A program made the translations under genes and the position numbers. Positions 8,848-17,700 of a DNA stretch of 64,000 nt are shown piece after piece (position 1 is the first letter of the stretch; every line of letters starts with the position of its first letter). The notes beneath the pieces were generated by a model. The model searched no databases. It was not told the origin of the DNA and saw only the letters and a program-made list of their open reading frames with translations. Origin of the DNA: Mesorhizobium sp. Pch-S (GTDB lineage: Bacteria > Pseudomonadota > Alphaproteobacteria > Rhizobiales > Rhizobiaceae); the NCBI RefSeq assembly GCF_004136315.1, contig NZ_CP029562.1:1674001-1738000 (forward strand), written 5' to 3'.

Positions 8848-10536
8848 ATGTTCAGGAAACGCAAGCGCGCGCTTCGCACAAGCCTGCCGGCGGTGCCTGC
8901 AGGCCGCGAGCAATATGATACCGAACGCGCCCAGGCGATGGTGCGGATCATCCTCACGCCGCTTTTCGGGTCCTATATTACGGCGATCACATTTCTCGAC
9001 GGCTTCCAGTCCACCAGCCTGAATGCCGTTGCGGCCTATTTTGCCGCATACATGCCGGTTTCCTTTTTTCTTTACTGGTGGATCATCAGGAAGCCGGGCG
9101 CCTTTATACGGCGGCGCGCACTCTCGATGGGCGGAGACTACACTGCCATCACCTTCGGCATGTCGATCGGCGGCGCTGCGCTGCTTCCGGTCTATTCGGC
9201 GCTTCTCTGGGTGACGGTCGGCAACGGGCTTCGCTTCGGCGTGCGCTACCTCGTCGTTTCCACCTTGCTGGCGCTGCTTTCACTCGCCGTCACCACTTAC
9301 TTCAACTCGTTCTGGTCGGAGAACCCCTATGTGACCCTGACGCTGGTGATGACCACCATCCTGGTGCCGGCCTATATCTACGCGCTGCTCAAAAAAGTGC
9401 ACGAATCCTCCATTGCGGCACAGGAGGCGAACCTCGCCAAGTCGCGCTTCCTGGCCCAGGCCAGCCATGACCTGCGCCAGCCGATCCATGCCATCAGCCT
9501 GTTCACCGCCTGCCTGCGCGACACCGGGCTCAACCGCGAACAGAAGCAGATGGTCGAGAACATCGACCGCTCACTGCATTCGGTGTCAGGGTTGTTTCGC
9601 TCGCTGCTCGACATCTCGACGCTCGACAGCGGCAAGGTGACACCGCATTTCGAAATCGTCGCCGTGCAGGATGTCATCGACGAGGTTCTGACGCAGAATG
9701 CCAACCGGACCGAATGGTCGGGTACGACATTCAAGGTCGTGCGCACCCGGCTTCATGTGCGCACCGATGCTGCTGTCCTCACCACCATCCTGCAGAACAT
9801 CGTTTCCAATGCGCTGAAATACGCGCCGGGCAGCCAAGTGCTGATCGGCTGCCGCCGTCATCGCTACGGCCTGTCGATCGAAGTCCATGATCGCGGCGAA
9901 GGCATCGCCGAGGAACATCTGCCGCTTCTGTTCGATGAATTCTACCAGGTGCGCGAACGCGGAGACAGGGACATCGAAGGGGTCGGGCTCGGCCTCGCAA
10001 TCGTCAAGCGGCTGGCGCACCTGATGTCGCTGCGGGTCTCGATCCGCTCGGTTAGGGGACGCGGCACCAGCGTGCGCATTGCCGGCTTGCCTATGGTGTC
10101 GACGCCGGAGCGGATCAGACGGGTGAAGCCAGACCGTTTTGCTTCGCCGTTGGAAGGGTTGCGCGTGCTGCTCGTCGAGGACGACGAGGATGTGCTGCTC
10201 GCTACCGCCACCCTTTTGCGGAAATGGGGCTGCGTCGTGCAGGCCGAAACAGGAGCGGAACTCTCCGTCGCACCATGCGACCTGGTCGTCACCGACTTCG
10301 ACCTCGGCGGCGGCATCGTCGGTGCCGACTTCATCCGGGAAGTGCGCCGGCAGGCGGGTCGTGACATCCCTGCCATCGTCATGACCGGCCATGACGAGAA
10401 CCGGGTGCGCGAGGAACTCGGGCAGCAGGACATCCCGATCCTGTCCAAGCCGGTGCGGCCCTCCGAACTGCGCTCGACGATGATCGCACTGTCCGTGGGG
10501 CGCGAACGCAACCGACAGGCGCAGGCTGCCGTCTAG
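8848..10536 (+). CDS. membrane-bound hybrid sensor histidine kinase with C-terminal receiver domain
   Basis: A 562-residue protein; GGAGGGGGGCG precedes ATG 8848. Residues about 32-183 carry roughly six hydrophobic segments without a large periplasmic loop, so sensing is probably within or at the membrane. The H-box ASHDLRQPIH places the phospho-accepting His at 207. The ATPase N-box (NIVSNALKYAP) and G-boxes (DRGEGI; GVGLGLAIVKRL) follow. The receiver (about 438-555) has the acidic pair VEDDED, phospho-Asp 483 in VTDFDLGGG, and Lys in LSKPVRPSE. No response regulator gene is adjacent, so its output partner is unknown. It converges with crcB 12 bases downstream. Confidence 0.92.
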   Translation: MFRKRKRALRTSLPAVPAGREQYDTERAQAMVRIILTPLFGSYITAITFLDGFQSTSLNAVAAYFAAYMPVSFFLYWWIIRKPGAFIRRRALSMGGDYTAITFGMSIGGAALLPVYSALLWVTVGNGLRFGVRYLVVSTLLALLSLAVTTYFNSFWSENPYVTLTLVMTTILVPAYIYALLKKVHESSIAAQEANLAKSRFLAQASHDLRQPIHAISLFTACLRDTGLNREQKQMVENIDRSLHSVSGLFRSLLDISTLDSGKVTPHFEIVAVQDVIDEVLTQNANRTEWSGTTFKVVRTRLHVRTDAAVLTTILQNIVSNALKYAPGSQVLIGCRRHRYGLSIEVHDRGEGIAEEHLPLLFDEFYQVRERGDRDIEGVGLGLAIVKRLAHLMSLRVSIRSVRGRGTSVRIAGLPMVSTPERIRRVKPDRFASPLEGLRVLLVEDDEDVLLATATLLRKWGCVVQAETGAELSVAPCDLVVTDFDLGGGIVGADFIREVRRQAGRDIPAIVMTGHDENRVREELGQQDIPILSKPVRPSELRSTMIALSVGRERNRQAQAAV

Positions 10537-10548
10537 CACCGTCGGTCT

Positions 10549-10980
10549 TCAGGCATCCTCTTCGAGCGCGACCTGCGCGATCCGGACCTCGCCGCCATTG
10601 AACCGGGAGGCAAGCAGATGCCCGGCCGCGACGGCAGCGGTGCACAGCGCCACGGAAGCGGCGATGTTGACCGCCGCCCGGACAAGCGCGCCGGAGCGGA
10701 GCAGGTCCAGTGTCTGCAGGCTGAAAGAGGAAAAGGTGGTGTAGCCACCGCAGATGCCGATCATGACGAAAAGACGCACGGCTTCGGAAACCGGGTAACG
10801 ACCCTGTGCCAGGGTCAACGTGCCGAAGAAGCCGATCAGCAGCGAGCCAGTGACGTTGATGATGATGGTGCCCCAGGGCAACTGGCCGCTGATCGGCAAG
10901 GCGAGCCATGATACGAGATAGCGCGCCAGCGTTCCGAGCGCACCGCCGAGCATGACCACGAGGCAATTGGTGAATGACAT
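10549..10980 (-). CDS. crcB: fluoride exporter CrcB/Fluc
   Basis: A 143-residue, four-helix inner-membrane protein, MSFTNCLVVMLGGALGTLAR at the start. The Fluc signatures are present: GALGTLARY, a WGTIIINVTGSLLIGF segment (conserved Asn), and GICGGYTTFSSFS (central Na+ site and Phe box). It forms a dual-topology dimer that lets F- leave the cell. Start ATG 10980 is chosen because GGGAAGGA lies just upstream and conservation begins there; an upstream in-frame extension would read through the riboswitch expression platform. Expression is controlled by the fluoride riboswitch at 11036-11152. Confidence 0.95.
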   Translation of the reverse strand: MSFTNCLVVMLGGALGTLARYLVSWLALPISGQLPWGTIIINVTGSLLIGFFGTLTLAQGRYPVSEAVRLFVMIGICGGYTTFSSFSLQTLDLLRSGALVRAAVNIAASVALCTAAVAAGHLLASRFNGGEVRIAQVALEEDA

Positions 10981-10983
10981 ATC

Positions 10984-11008
10984 CGATCCTTCCCAGGCGG
11001 CAGGATCG
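10984..11008 (-). promoter_or_regulatory. expression-platform hairpin masking the crcB ribosome site
   Basis: On the minus strand CGATCCT (11008-11002) pairs with AGGATCG (10990-10984) around an 11-nt loop. The 3' arm contains the GGAAGGAT Shine-Dalgarno of crcB, so the stem would hide it and ligand-dependent refolding could free it. This points to translational control; it is inferred from pairing only. Confidence 0.6.
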
Positions 11009-11035
11009 GGACAGACTCCTACCGCGGTTTTAAAC

Positions 11036-11152
11036 GCAGCAGGAGTCATCAGCCACCAGAGCAATTCCAGGAAACGTCCGGAACGTTCCGCGTCTCCGTT
11101 AAACGGAAACGCCCTGGTGGCGGTTTCGGGAGAACTCCATTCCCATCACCCT
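11036..11152 (-). ncRNA. fluoride riboswitch (crcB motif)
   Basis: Reading the minus strand from 11152, the aptamer has GGTGATGGGAATGGAGTT, then CTCCCGAAACCGCC, and later GGCTGATGACTCCTGC, the three conserved blocks of the crcB motif. P3 is an exact 8-bp stem (GCCACCAG 11121-11114 with CTGGTGGC 11059-11052). The pseudoknot is formed by GGAGT (11138-11134) and ACTCC (11046-11042). It lies directly upstream of crcB. Odd feature: the P3 loop is 54 nt long and resembles a local intergenic repeat. Confidence 0.93.
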
Positions 11153-11204
11153 CAATCTGGAGCGAAGTGCGCGCCGTTGCAAGGCCCGCGATCCCGGCAC
11201 GGCG

Positions 11205-12110
11205 CTAGCGAGCCTCCAGCCTCCGCGCCTCTTCGGTCTGACTCAGGATCCAGTCGCGGAAGACCTTGATGCGCGAGGAGTTGCGGCGGCTCTCGAGATA
11301 GACCAGCCAGTAGCCGTCACCATCCGAGCCCAGGGCCTCGAAAGGCTGGATGAGCTGGCCCTTGGCGACAAGAGCGTCATACAGATTGCGCGTGAGGATC
11401 GCGGCGCCCTGGTCGGTGAGCGCTGCCATCGCATCATAGACCTGCGAACCGAGATCCGGCCCATGGATGGCGCGATCAATGTCATAGGGCACGCCGGCCG
11501 CCTCGAACCAGATCTTCCACCATGGATCGTCGGCGCAGCACAGCGGCACCTTGTAGAGATCTTCCGGCGTGTGGATGCCGCCGACGCTTTCCGCAAGCCG
11601 CGGGCTGATCATCGGGCAATAGTCCGCCTTGAACAGATAATGCGCGGCCAACCCCGGCCAGCTGCCGCTACCGGTGCGAATGGCGACGTCGGTCGCCTCG
11701 CGGGTGAAATCGACCAGCCGGGGCGACGTCTCGACCTTCACGGCAAGCTCGGGATGCATCAGCTGGAATGTTCCAAGGCGAACCGCGAGCCAGTTCGACG
11801 CGAAGGTCTGCATCGTCGAGACGGAGAGCACGCCGCCTGCCCCACCCTTCGCCGCCAGCCAGCCGTCAGCCAGCGTCGCGAAGGCCGATGAGGCTTCCGG
11901 CGCCAGCCGCGCGCCGGCCTCCGTCAGTTCTATCTGCCTTGTTTTCCGTACGAAAAGCGGCGTTCCGGCACGCTCTTCCAGAAGCTTGATCTGGTGGCTG
12001 GCCGCGGACTGGGTCATGCCGAGTTCGTCGGCAGCCTTGGTGAAACTTCCGAGCCTGGCCGCGGCTTCGAACACGCGGACGGCTCCAAGAGGCGGCAGTT
12101 TCCAGCTCAT
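11205..12110 (-). CDS. LysR family transcriptional regulator (GcvA-like)
   Basis: A 301-residue LTTR. The N-terminal helix-turn-helix reads LGSFTKAADELGMTQSAASHQIKLLE with the family continuation PLFVRKTRQIELTEAG. The effector domain follows and includes ELAVKVETSPRLVDFTREATDVAIRTG cut into shorter blocks, typical of the GcvA group. GAGGAGGAGT precedes ATG 12110. It is divergent from a DUF1127 gene 101 bp away, an arrangement frequent in Rhizobiales, so it probably controls that gene and itself. Effector unknown. Confidence 0.9.
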   Translation of the reverse strand: MSWKLPPLGAVRVFEAAARLGSFTKAADELGMTQSAASHQIKLLEERAGTPLFVRKTRQIELTEAGARLAPEASSAFATLADGWLAAKGGAGGVLSVSTMQTFASNWLAVRLGTFQLMHPELAVKVETSPRLVDFTREATDVAIRTGSGSWPGLAAHYLFKADYCPMISPRLAESVGGIHTPEDLYKVPLCCADDPWWKIWFEAAGVPYDIDRAIHGPDLGSQVYDAMAALTDQGAAILTRNLYDALVAKGQLIQPFEALGSDGDGYWLVYLESRRNSSRIKVFRDWILSQTEEARRLEAR

Positions 12111-12211
12111 GACACATTACTCCTCCTCATGCATGATACGCGACGTTCGATTGGAAATGAAGCGCAACAGGGAGCAATATCCTTTCATCAGATCACAGAA
12201 AGGAACCCGCC

Positions 12212-12367
12212 ATGACCACGCTCTCGCACCTTTCCCCTCGCCGTCACCTCGCCCGCCTGCTGCTCGCTCCGTTCAAGCCACGCCCGCAGGACCTGCTCGC
12301 CCGCAGCGACCTGCCGGACTACCTCAAGCGCGATATCGGCCTGCTCGACGGCGACGCCGCCTTCTAG
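12212..12367 (+). CDS. DUF1127 (YjiS-like) small protein
   Basis: A 51-residue basic protein, MTTLSHLSPRRHLARLLLAP at the start and LPDYLKRDIGLLDGDAAF near the end, matching the DUF1127 core (L-x-D-I-G-L). AAAGGAACC lies upstream of ATG 12212. Family knowledge: short DUF1127 proteins act as RNA-associated regulators of phosphate and carbon/nitrogen metabolism in some alphaproteobacteria. It is divergent from a LysR regulator. Its TAG stop is the first part of the palindromic repeat that follows. Confidence 0.85.
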   Translation: MTTLSHLSPRRHLARLLLAPFKPRPQDLLARSDLPDYLKRDIGLLDGDAAF

Positions 12368-12404
12368 AGCGTTTCCGTTTTTCACGGAAACGCGGAAATG
12401 CTCT
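12364..12404. repeat. palindromic repeat/terminator overlapping a stop codon
   Basis: CTAGAGC opens the element and supplies the TAG stop of the DUF1127 gene. GCGTTTCCGT (12369-12378) pairs with ACGGAAACGC (12384-12393) around a 5-nt loop; outer AGAGC (12366-12370) and GCTCT (12400-12404) are also complementary. The CTAGAGC and GCGTTTCCGT blocks recur in rhizobial spacers. It may terminate transcription. Confidence 0.75.
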
Positions 12405-12495
12405 AAGCTTTTGTTTTGGAAGAATTTTTGTAACATCAAGTGATCCCACTTGGCTACAAAATGCTCCAGGCAAAAGTCTGCAAGGGAGGACCACC

Positions 12496-13107
12496 ATGAC
12501 CATCGCCGCGGAAGCCCTCAAGCAGAGCCGCAAGGTCGTCGACATGTACGAAGCCTATGCCGACCGCTATGACGAAATCGTCGGCACCGAACCGATCGAG
12601 CGTGTCCAGGCCGCGCTGAAGCGGCTTGCAGCCGAAGTCGGCAGCGGTGGCAAGGCCCTGGAAATCGGCTCCGGAGCGGGACGCGAGGCTGACCTGCTGG
12701 AAGACCTCGGCCTGCATGTGAGGCGCACCGACGCGACGCGGCGTTTCCTCGAGATACAGGCGGCACGCGGCAAAAAGGCCGATCTCCTCGACATCGTCAC
12801 CGACCCGCTCGGCGGCCCTTATGATGCGGTGGTTGCGCTCTGCGTCCTCTTCTACGTCCGCCGCGCCGAGATCGCAGATGTTCTCGGCAAGATCGCGCGG
12901 TCGCTGCGGCCGGGTGGCGCCTTCCTCGTCTCGATGCGTCACGGCGACGGCGAAAAGAATGGCGACTACCAGACCGTGCTCTGGCGCCGCGATGACTTCG
13001 CCCATCTCCTCGAACAGGCCGGCATGACCGTTCTGTGGGAAGAGTTCGCCGTCAACAACGGCAACGGCGACGAATGGATCACCTTCCTCGCCACGAAGGC
13101 GGCCTGA
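12496..13107 (+). CDS. class I SAM-dependent methyltransferase
   Basis: A 203-residue cytoplasmic enzyme; GGGAGGACCACC precedes ATG 12496. Motif I is ALEIGSGAGREADLLEDLG near residue 55; the acidic residue RTDATRRFLE follows as motif II, and DAVVALCVLFYV and LGKIARSLRPGGAFLVS correspond to later motifs. The substrate cannot be read from the sequence. The upstream in-frame extension lacks conservation and is rejected. The gene converges with the GFA-family gene 20 bp downstream. Confidence 0.9.
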   Translation: MTIAAEALKQSRKVVDMYEAYADRYDEIVGTEPIERVQAALKRLAAEVGSGGKALEIGSGAGREADLLEDLGLHVRRTDATRRFLEIQAARGKKADLLDIVTDPLGGPYDAVVALCVLFYVRRAEIADVLGKIARSLRPGGAFLVSMRHGDGEKNGDYQTVLWRRDDFAHLLEQAGMTVLWEEFAVNNGNGDEWITFLATKAA

Positions 13108-13127
13108 CCCGTCCGCCTCCGGGCACT

Positions 13128-13586
13128 TCACCTGCCAGCAGGCAGGCCGTCGAAATGCTCCACCGCCCCGTCGAGCCGCACCCATTCGTGCTTCGACTTT
13201 TCGAACACGGACAGCGCCGGCGGCACGAAGCCCGGATCGGCGAATGCGCCGACCGCCACGCCGATCATTTCAGGCGACGCCTCCGCCTTCCAATAAAGGG
13301 TCGAGCCGCAGGCAGGGCAGAAATACATGCGCACCTTGCGACCGCTTTCGGCGGTGCGGACGAACTCCGTGGACGCACCCGAAACCTCGACGCTGTCGAC
13401 CGCGTAGAAGGCGTTGGCGCTGAACGGCGAGCCGGTCCTGCGCTGGCAGGCCAAGCAGTGACACAGCGCGGTCAGCTGCGGCGGTTCACGAAGCGTCAGC
13501 CTGAGAGCGCCGCAAGCACATCGAGCATTGGTGTGTCCGGCCTCCGCATGGATGTGCAGAGATTGCTCCGACTTTGTTCGAGACAT
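13128..13586 (-). CDS. GFA (glutathione-dependent formaldehyde-activating)/CENP-V domain protein
   Basis: A 152-residue protein with the GFA zinc-binding cysteines: CACGALR near residue 23, CHCLACQRRTGSPFSAN near 42 and FCPACGSTLYW near 89, then a conserved GVAVGAFADPGF segment. GGAAGGAG precedes ATG 13586. The family contains the S-hydroxymethylglutathione-forming enzyme Gfa, but most members are of unproven function; no glutathione-dependent formaldehyde dehydrogenase is nearby. The closing AVEHFDGLPAGR is a usual family C-terminus. Confidence 0.9.
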   Translation of the reverse strand: MSRTKSEQSLHIHAEAGHTNARCACGALRLTLREPPQLTALCHCLACQRRTGSPFSANAFYAVDSVEVSGASTEFVRTAESGRKVRMYFCPACGSTLYWKAEASPEMIGVAVGAFADPGFVPPALSVFEKSKHEWVRLDGAVEHFDGLPAGR

Positions 13587-13751
13587 GGAAACTCCTTCCG
13601 CTTGCGCGGTGAAAATGCGTTGGATTTTGGCTGAGAGCAGGCTCGGGCCGCGTTGCGGTGGAGCCGAGGTCGAGACCTGATCCGATATCAGGCTCGCGAG
13701 AACTTCAGGGTAGGCCGTGCAATCATGGAAGTCCAGCCGAGGCTGCGCGCC

Positions 13752-14699
13752 TCAGGCGATTGTCGTCCTGCTTCCGGCAAGCTGGCGCATGTCGCGCGGC
13801 GTCATGCCGTAGCGATTGCGGAACATGCGGTTGAAGCTCGACGGGTCGAGGAAGCCGCAATTCGCGGAAATCTGCGCGACGCTGAGGTCGAGAGCGGGCT
13901 GCAGCGCAAGCATGCGCCGCGATCGTTCGAGCCGCGCCGTCCAGATGGCGGCAGCAACCGATTCAGCCTGTCCGGCGAAGGCACGGTAAAGTTCGGAGCG
14001 TGAACAGCCGACCGCCACGGCGACACGCGCCGGCGACAGCCGTGCATCCGTGTGGCGCTGGTCGATGACCATCAGCGCGGCGGTCAAAACATCGCCCGAT
14101 GGCAGATCGACCGCCTCGTCGGCGACCGAGCGCAGCAGGGCGCAGGCCAGATCCGTCGCCGCATCGATCGCGGCCTCGCGCCCGACAGAGGACAGGCCGC
14201 GCATGCGTCTTGCCGTCAGCGCCAGATGCGAGGCGAGCAGTTCGGCCAGTCCGGGACGGTCCAGGCGTTGGCCACCGAGCGTCATGGCCCGGCGACCGGC
14301 GAGGGCAGCAACCCGTTCGCGCGGTATGACGATGGCAATCTCGCGATGGGACGACCATTCGGCGCGCACCGGCCGGGCAAAGTCGACGACATAGAGGTTG
14401 CCTGCCACCAAAGCGTGGTCGTTGCCATTCTGGCTGACCCGCGACGGGCCGTCGAGAAGCAGGCCGACATAGATCTCGTCGCCGCCGTCGCTGGCGCATC
14501 GCCTCGCTCCACGCTCGACGCGGATCGCATCCGATGTATGGTCCCAGAATTCGCCGCGACGCCCTTGCGTGCGCAGCAATCTGGCGAAGAAGCCGGGCCC
14601 GGCATCCATGCGCGCAATCGACATGCGGCGCAGCACATCGCTGCTCCAGTAATCGAGACGTTCCTTCGCCTCTACCTTGCCTGTGTCGAACTCGATCAT
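13752..14699 (-). CDS. AraC family transcriptional regulator
   Basis: A 315-residue protein from ATG 14699 (MIEFDTGKVEAKERLDYW). The N-terminal half resembles the AraC_binding_2 (cupin-like) domain, with VERGARRCASDGGDEIYVGLL shortened here to its core GGDEIYVGLL. The C-terminal AraC HTH pair contains VAVGCSRSELYRAFAG and ISANCGFLDPSSFNRMFRNR followed by GMTPRDMRQL. An in-frame start 93 bases upstream would overlap the divergent autotransporter start, so the shorter form is preferred. It probably activates the adjacent autotransporter gene; this is inferred from position. Confidence 0.88.
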   Translation of the reverse strand: MIEFDTGKVEAKERLDYWSSDVLRRMSIARMDAGPGFFARLLRTQGRRGEFWDHTSDAIRVERGARRCASDGGDEIYVGLLLDGPSRVSQNGNDHALVAGNLYVVDFARPVRAEWSSHREIAIVIPRERVAALAGRRAMTLGGQRLDRPGLAELLASHLALTARRMRGLSSVGREAAIDAATDLACALLRSVADEAVDLPSGDVLTAALMVIDQRHTDARLSPARVAVAVGCSRSELYRAFAGQAESVAAAIWTARLERSRRMLALQPALDLSVAQISANCGFLDPSSFNRMFRNRYGMTPRDMRQLAGSRTTIA

Positions 14700-14790
14700 G
14701 CCTGGTGCCAATTGCTTCCGCCGGGACGCCCAGCCCATGGGCCGGGACGCTGGATCATTGCTCTCGAAGGACCTCGATCCCCTATGGGCC

Positions 14791-17700
14791 ATGACCCATT
14801 TTCAATCTGCCAGAATGCCGATCGACTTCAAGTCCCGCCTCCGTGTCCTCCGCAATTCCGCCGCGATGGTGCTGGCTGTCTGCGCCATCAGCGTGCCGCT
14901 CGACGCGCGGGCTCAGGCGGTTACCGAAACGGGCAACGTCCTCGACTGGTGGGGAGACTATATGGTTGGCCGAAGCACGGCCGGCACGCTCGCCATTGCT
15001 GGTGGTGGAACACTTGCAAAGAGCGGCTCTGCCTATCTCGGATACAATGGCGGGGCTCAGGGCACCGCCACCGTTACCGGCGCGAATTCGCTGTTCAGCG
15101 TCAGTGGCAATCTCACCATCGGCTATCTGGGTTCGGGCTCCCTGACGATCGACGATGGTGGACGGGTAGCCAACATGGCCGGCAACATCGCACTTGGCGG
15201 CGGTGTCACCAGCACTGTCCTGGTGAAGGGCGCCAACTCACTGTGGGACAACAGTGGCAATCTGACGATCGGCGGCAGCCAGGCGTTCGGCTTCCTGACC
15301 ATCGAGAACGGCGGCCGCGTCAACTCGACGTCGGCGAGCATCGCCCAGAGCTTTTTCTCCGAAGGAACGGTCACCGTCACCGGCGCCGACTCGCTGTGGA
15401 ACAACAGCGGCGCGCTGGTCATAGGCGATGGCGAAAAGGGAACGCTGACCATCGAGAATGGCGGCCGCGTCAATTCCGCCTCGGCAACCCTCGGCAACAA
15501 ACTGTATTCCTCAGGGTCAACAACCGTCACCGGTACCAGTTCGGCCTGGGCCAACAACGGCAGGCTGATCATCGGCAATGGCGATCACGCTGGCGGAACA
15601 CTCACCATCAGCAACGGCGCGACGGTGAGGACCGGAAGCTATGCCGGAGGTGTCGCCGACTTCGTCGGGATCGCCGGAGTAGCGACTGCCAGCGGCACCC
15701 TCAACATCGGCGCCGCGTCAGGCGCCGCAGCAGCAACGGCCGGCACCTTGCTGGCCGATCAGATCCGCTTCGCCCTCGGCACCGGCACCATCGTCTTCAA
15801 CCACAACGGCCTGCCGGACGGATCGGACCTGGACTTCGTCGCGGCGCTGCGCGGCAAAGGAAGCATCAAGCATGAAAGCGGCACCACCATACTTTCCGGC
15901 GATGGTTCGGCCTTCACCGGCAGCACCACCGTTTCGGGCGGCAAGCTGGTCGTCGCCAACAAGCTCGGCGGCTCGGTCGTCGTCGGCAGCGGCGCAACGC
16001 TGGCAGGCGGCGGCACGATCGGTTCTGGCGGGGTTTCTACGGTCACGCTGCAATCGGGTGCTCTCCTGTCGCCCGGCAACTCGCCGGGCACGCTGACGAT
16101 CGACGGCAACCTTTCGCTGGCGAATGGCTCGACCTCCAGCTTCGAACTCAACATGCCGGGGGCGGTCGGCGGCCCCAATGACCTTGTCAAGGTTACGGGC
16201 ACCCTGACGCTTGGCGGCACCCTGGATGCCAGGGTGGCCTCGGCGGGATATTACCGGCTTTTCGATTATGGCGGGCTGACGCCGGGCGGCACATTCGACG
16301 GTGAAACGGTGACGTCGAGCAATTTCACCGTGGCGCGACACGTCGTCGGCCTCGATGCTCCCGGCCAGGTCTATCTGATCGCGCTGGGCGCCGGGCAGAC
16401 GATCCAGTTCTGGGACGGCGGCAACACGACGTCCAATGGTGCAGCCGATGGCGGTTCGGGCCTATGGGACACCATCGGCCCGAACTGGACCAGCGTCGAT
16501 GGGGTGACCAACCAGCCCTGGCTGCGTTCCGTCGGCGTGTTTGCCGGCAGCGCCGGCACGGTCACGGTCGCCGGCACCAGGGACTTCGATACGCTGCAAT
16601 TCGTGACCGACGGCTACCATGTCACCGGCGGCAGCCTGGCCTTCAACCCGGCATCGGGCTCGACCGGCACCATTGCCGTCGATGGTGGCGTCACGGCAGT
16701 CGTCGATTCCGTCCTGGTCGATGGCGCAACCGCACGGGATCTCGCCAAGGCCGGCAGCGGAACATTGGTGCTCAATGCCGCCAACAGCCATACGGGCACG
16801 ACCATCGTCAGCGGCGGCAAACTGGTCGTCGGTGACGATGCCCATCCGGGCGCCAGCCTGGTGAGCGCAGTAACCGTGAAGTCGGGCGCATCGCTCGGCG
16901 GCATCGGCACGCTGGGTGGCCTGATGGCCGCGTCCGGCGCGATCGTCGCGCCGGGCAATTCGATCGGCACGCTGAACATTGCGGGCGATGTGACGTTCGC
17001 GGCCGGCTCGACCTATGCGGTCGAGATTGCCGGCAACGGCGCCAGCGACCGCATCGCCGCCACCGGTACGGCAACGCTTTCCGGCGGCAAGGTGGAAGTG
17101 ACGGCGCTGGACGCACAGGCCAGCTACCAGGACGGCCAGCGCTACACGATCCTGACGGCGGCCGGTGGCGTCACCGGCGGCTTCGATCCGGCAGTGCTGT
17201 CGCGCTCCGCCTTCCTCGATGCGACGCTGTTGCAGGGTGCCAATACGGTCGATCTGACGATTGCAATCAAAAAGCCGGAGGAGCCTGGAAAACCCGAAGA
17301 GCCGGGCAGGAAGCCGCTGTTCGCCAGCGTTGCCGATACGGTCAATCGCACACATACCGCCACCGCCCTCGACACGCTGCAGCAGAGCGGTGCGCCGCTG
17401 GCGCTCTACAACACACTGCTGGTGCTGTCGGCCGATGAAGCCCGCGCCGCCTTCGACAGCCTGTCGGGCGAGATCCATGCATCGACGGTGACGGGTTTGC
17501 TCGAGGATAGCCGTTTCGTGCGCGATGCCGTGAACGATCGCCTGCGTTCGGCCTTCGAAACCGTCGGCGGCCTGCCGCTGATGGGCTATGGCGACGATGC
17601 GAAAGAGATCACCACGGCTTCGGTTGCTTCCGAACGCTACGGCGCCTGGGGCTCGGTGTTCGGCTCGTGGGGGCATTTCGGCGGCGACGGTAATGCCGCG

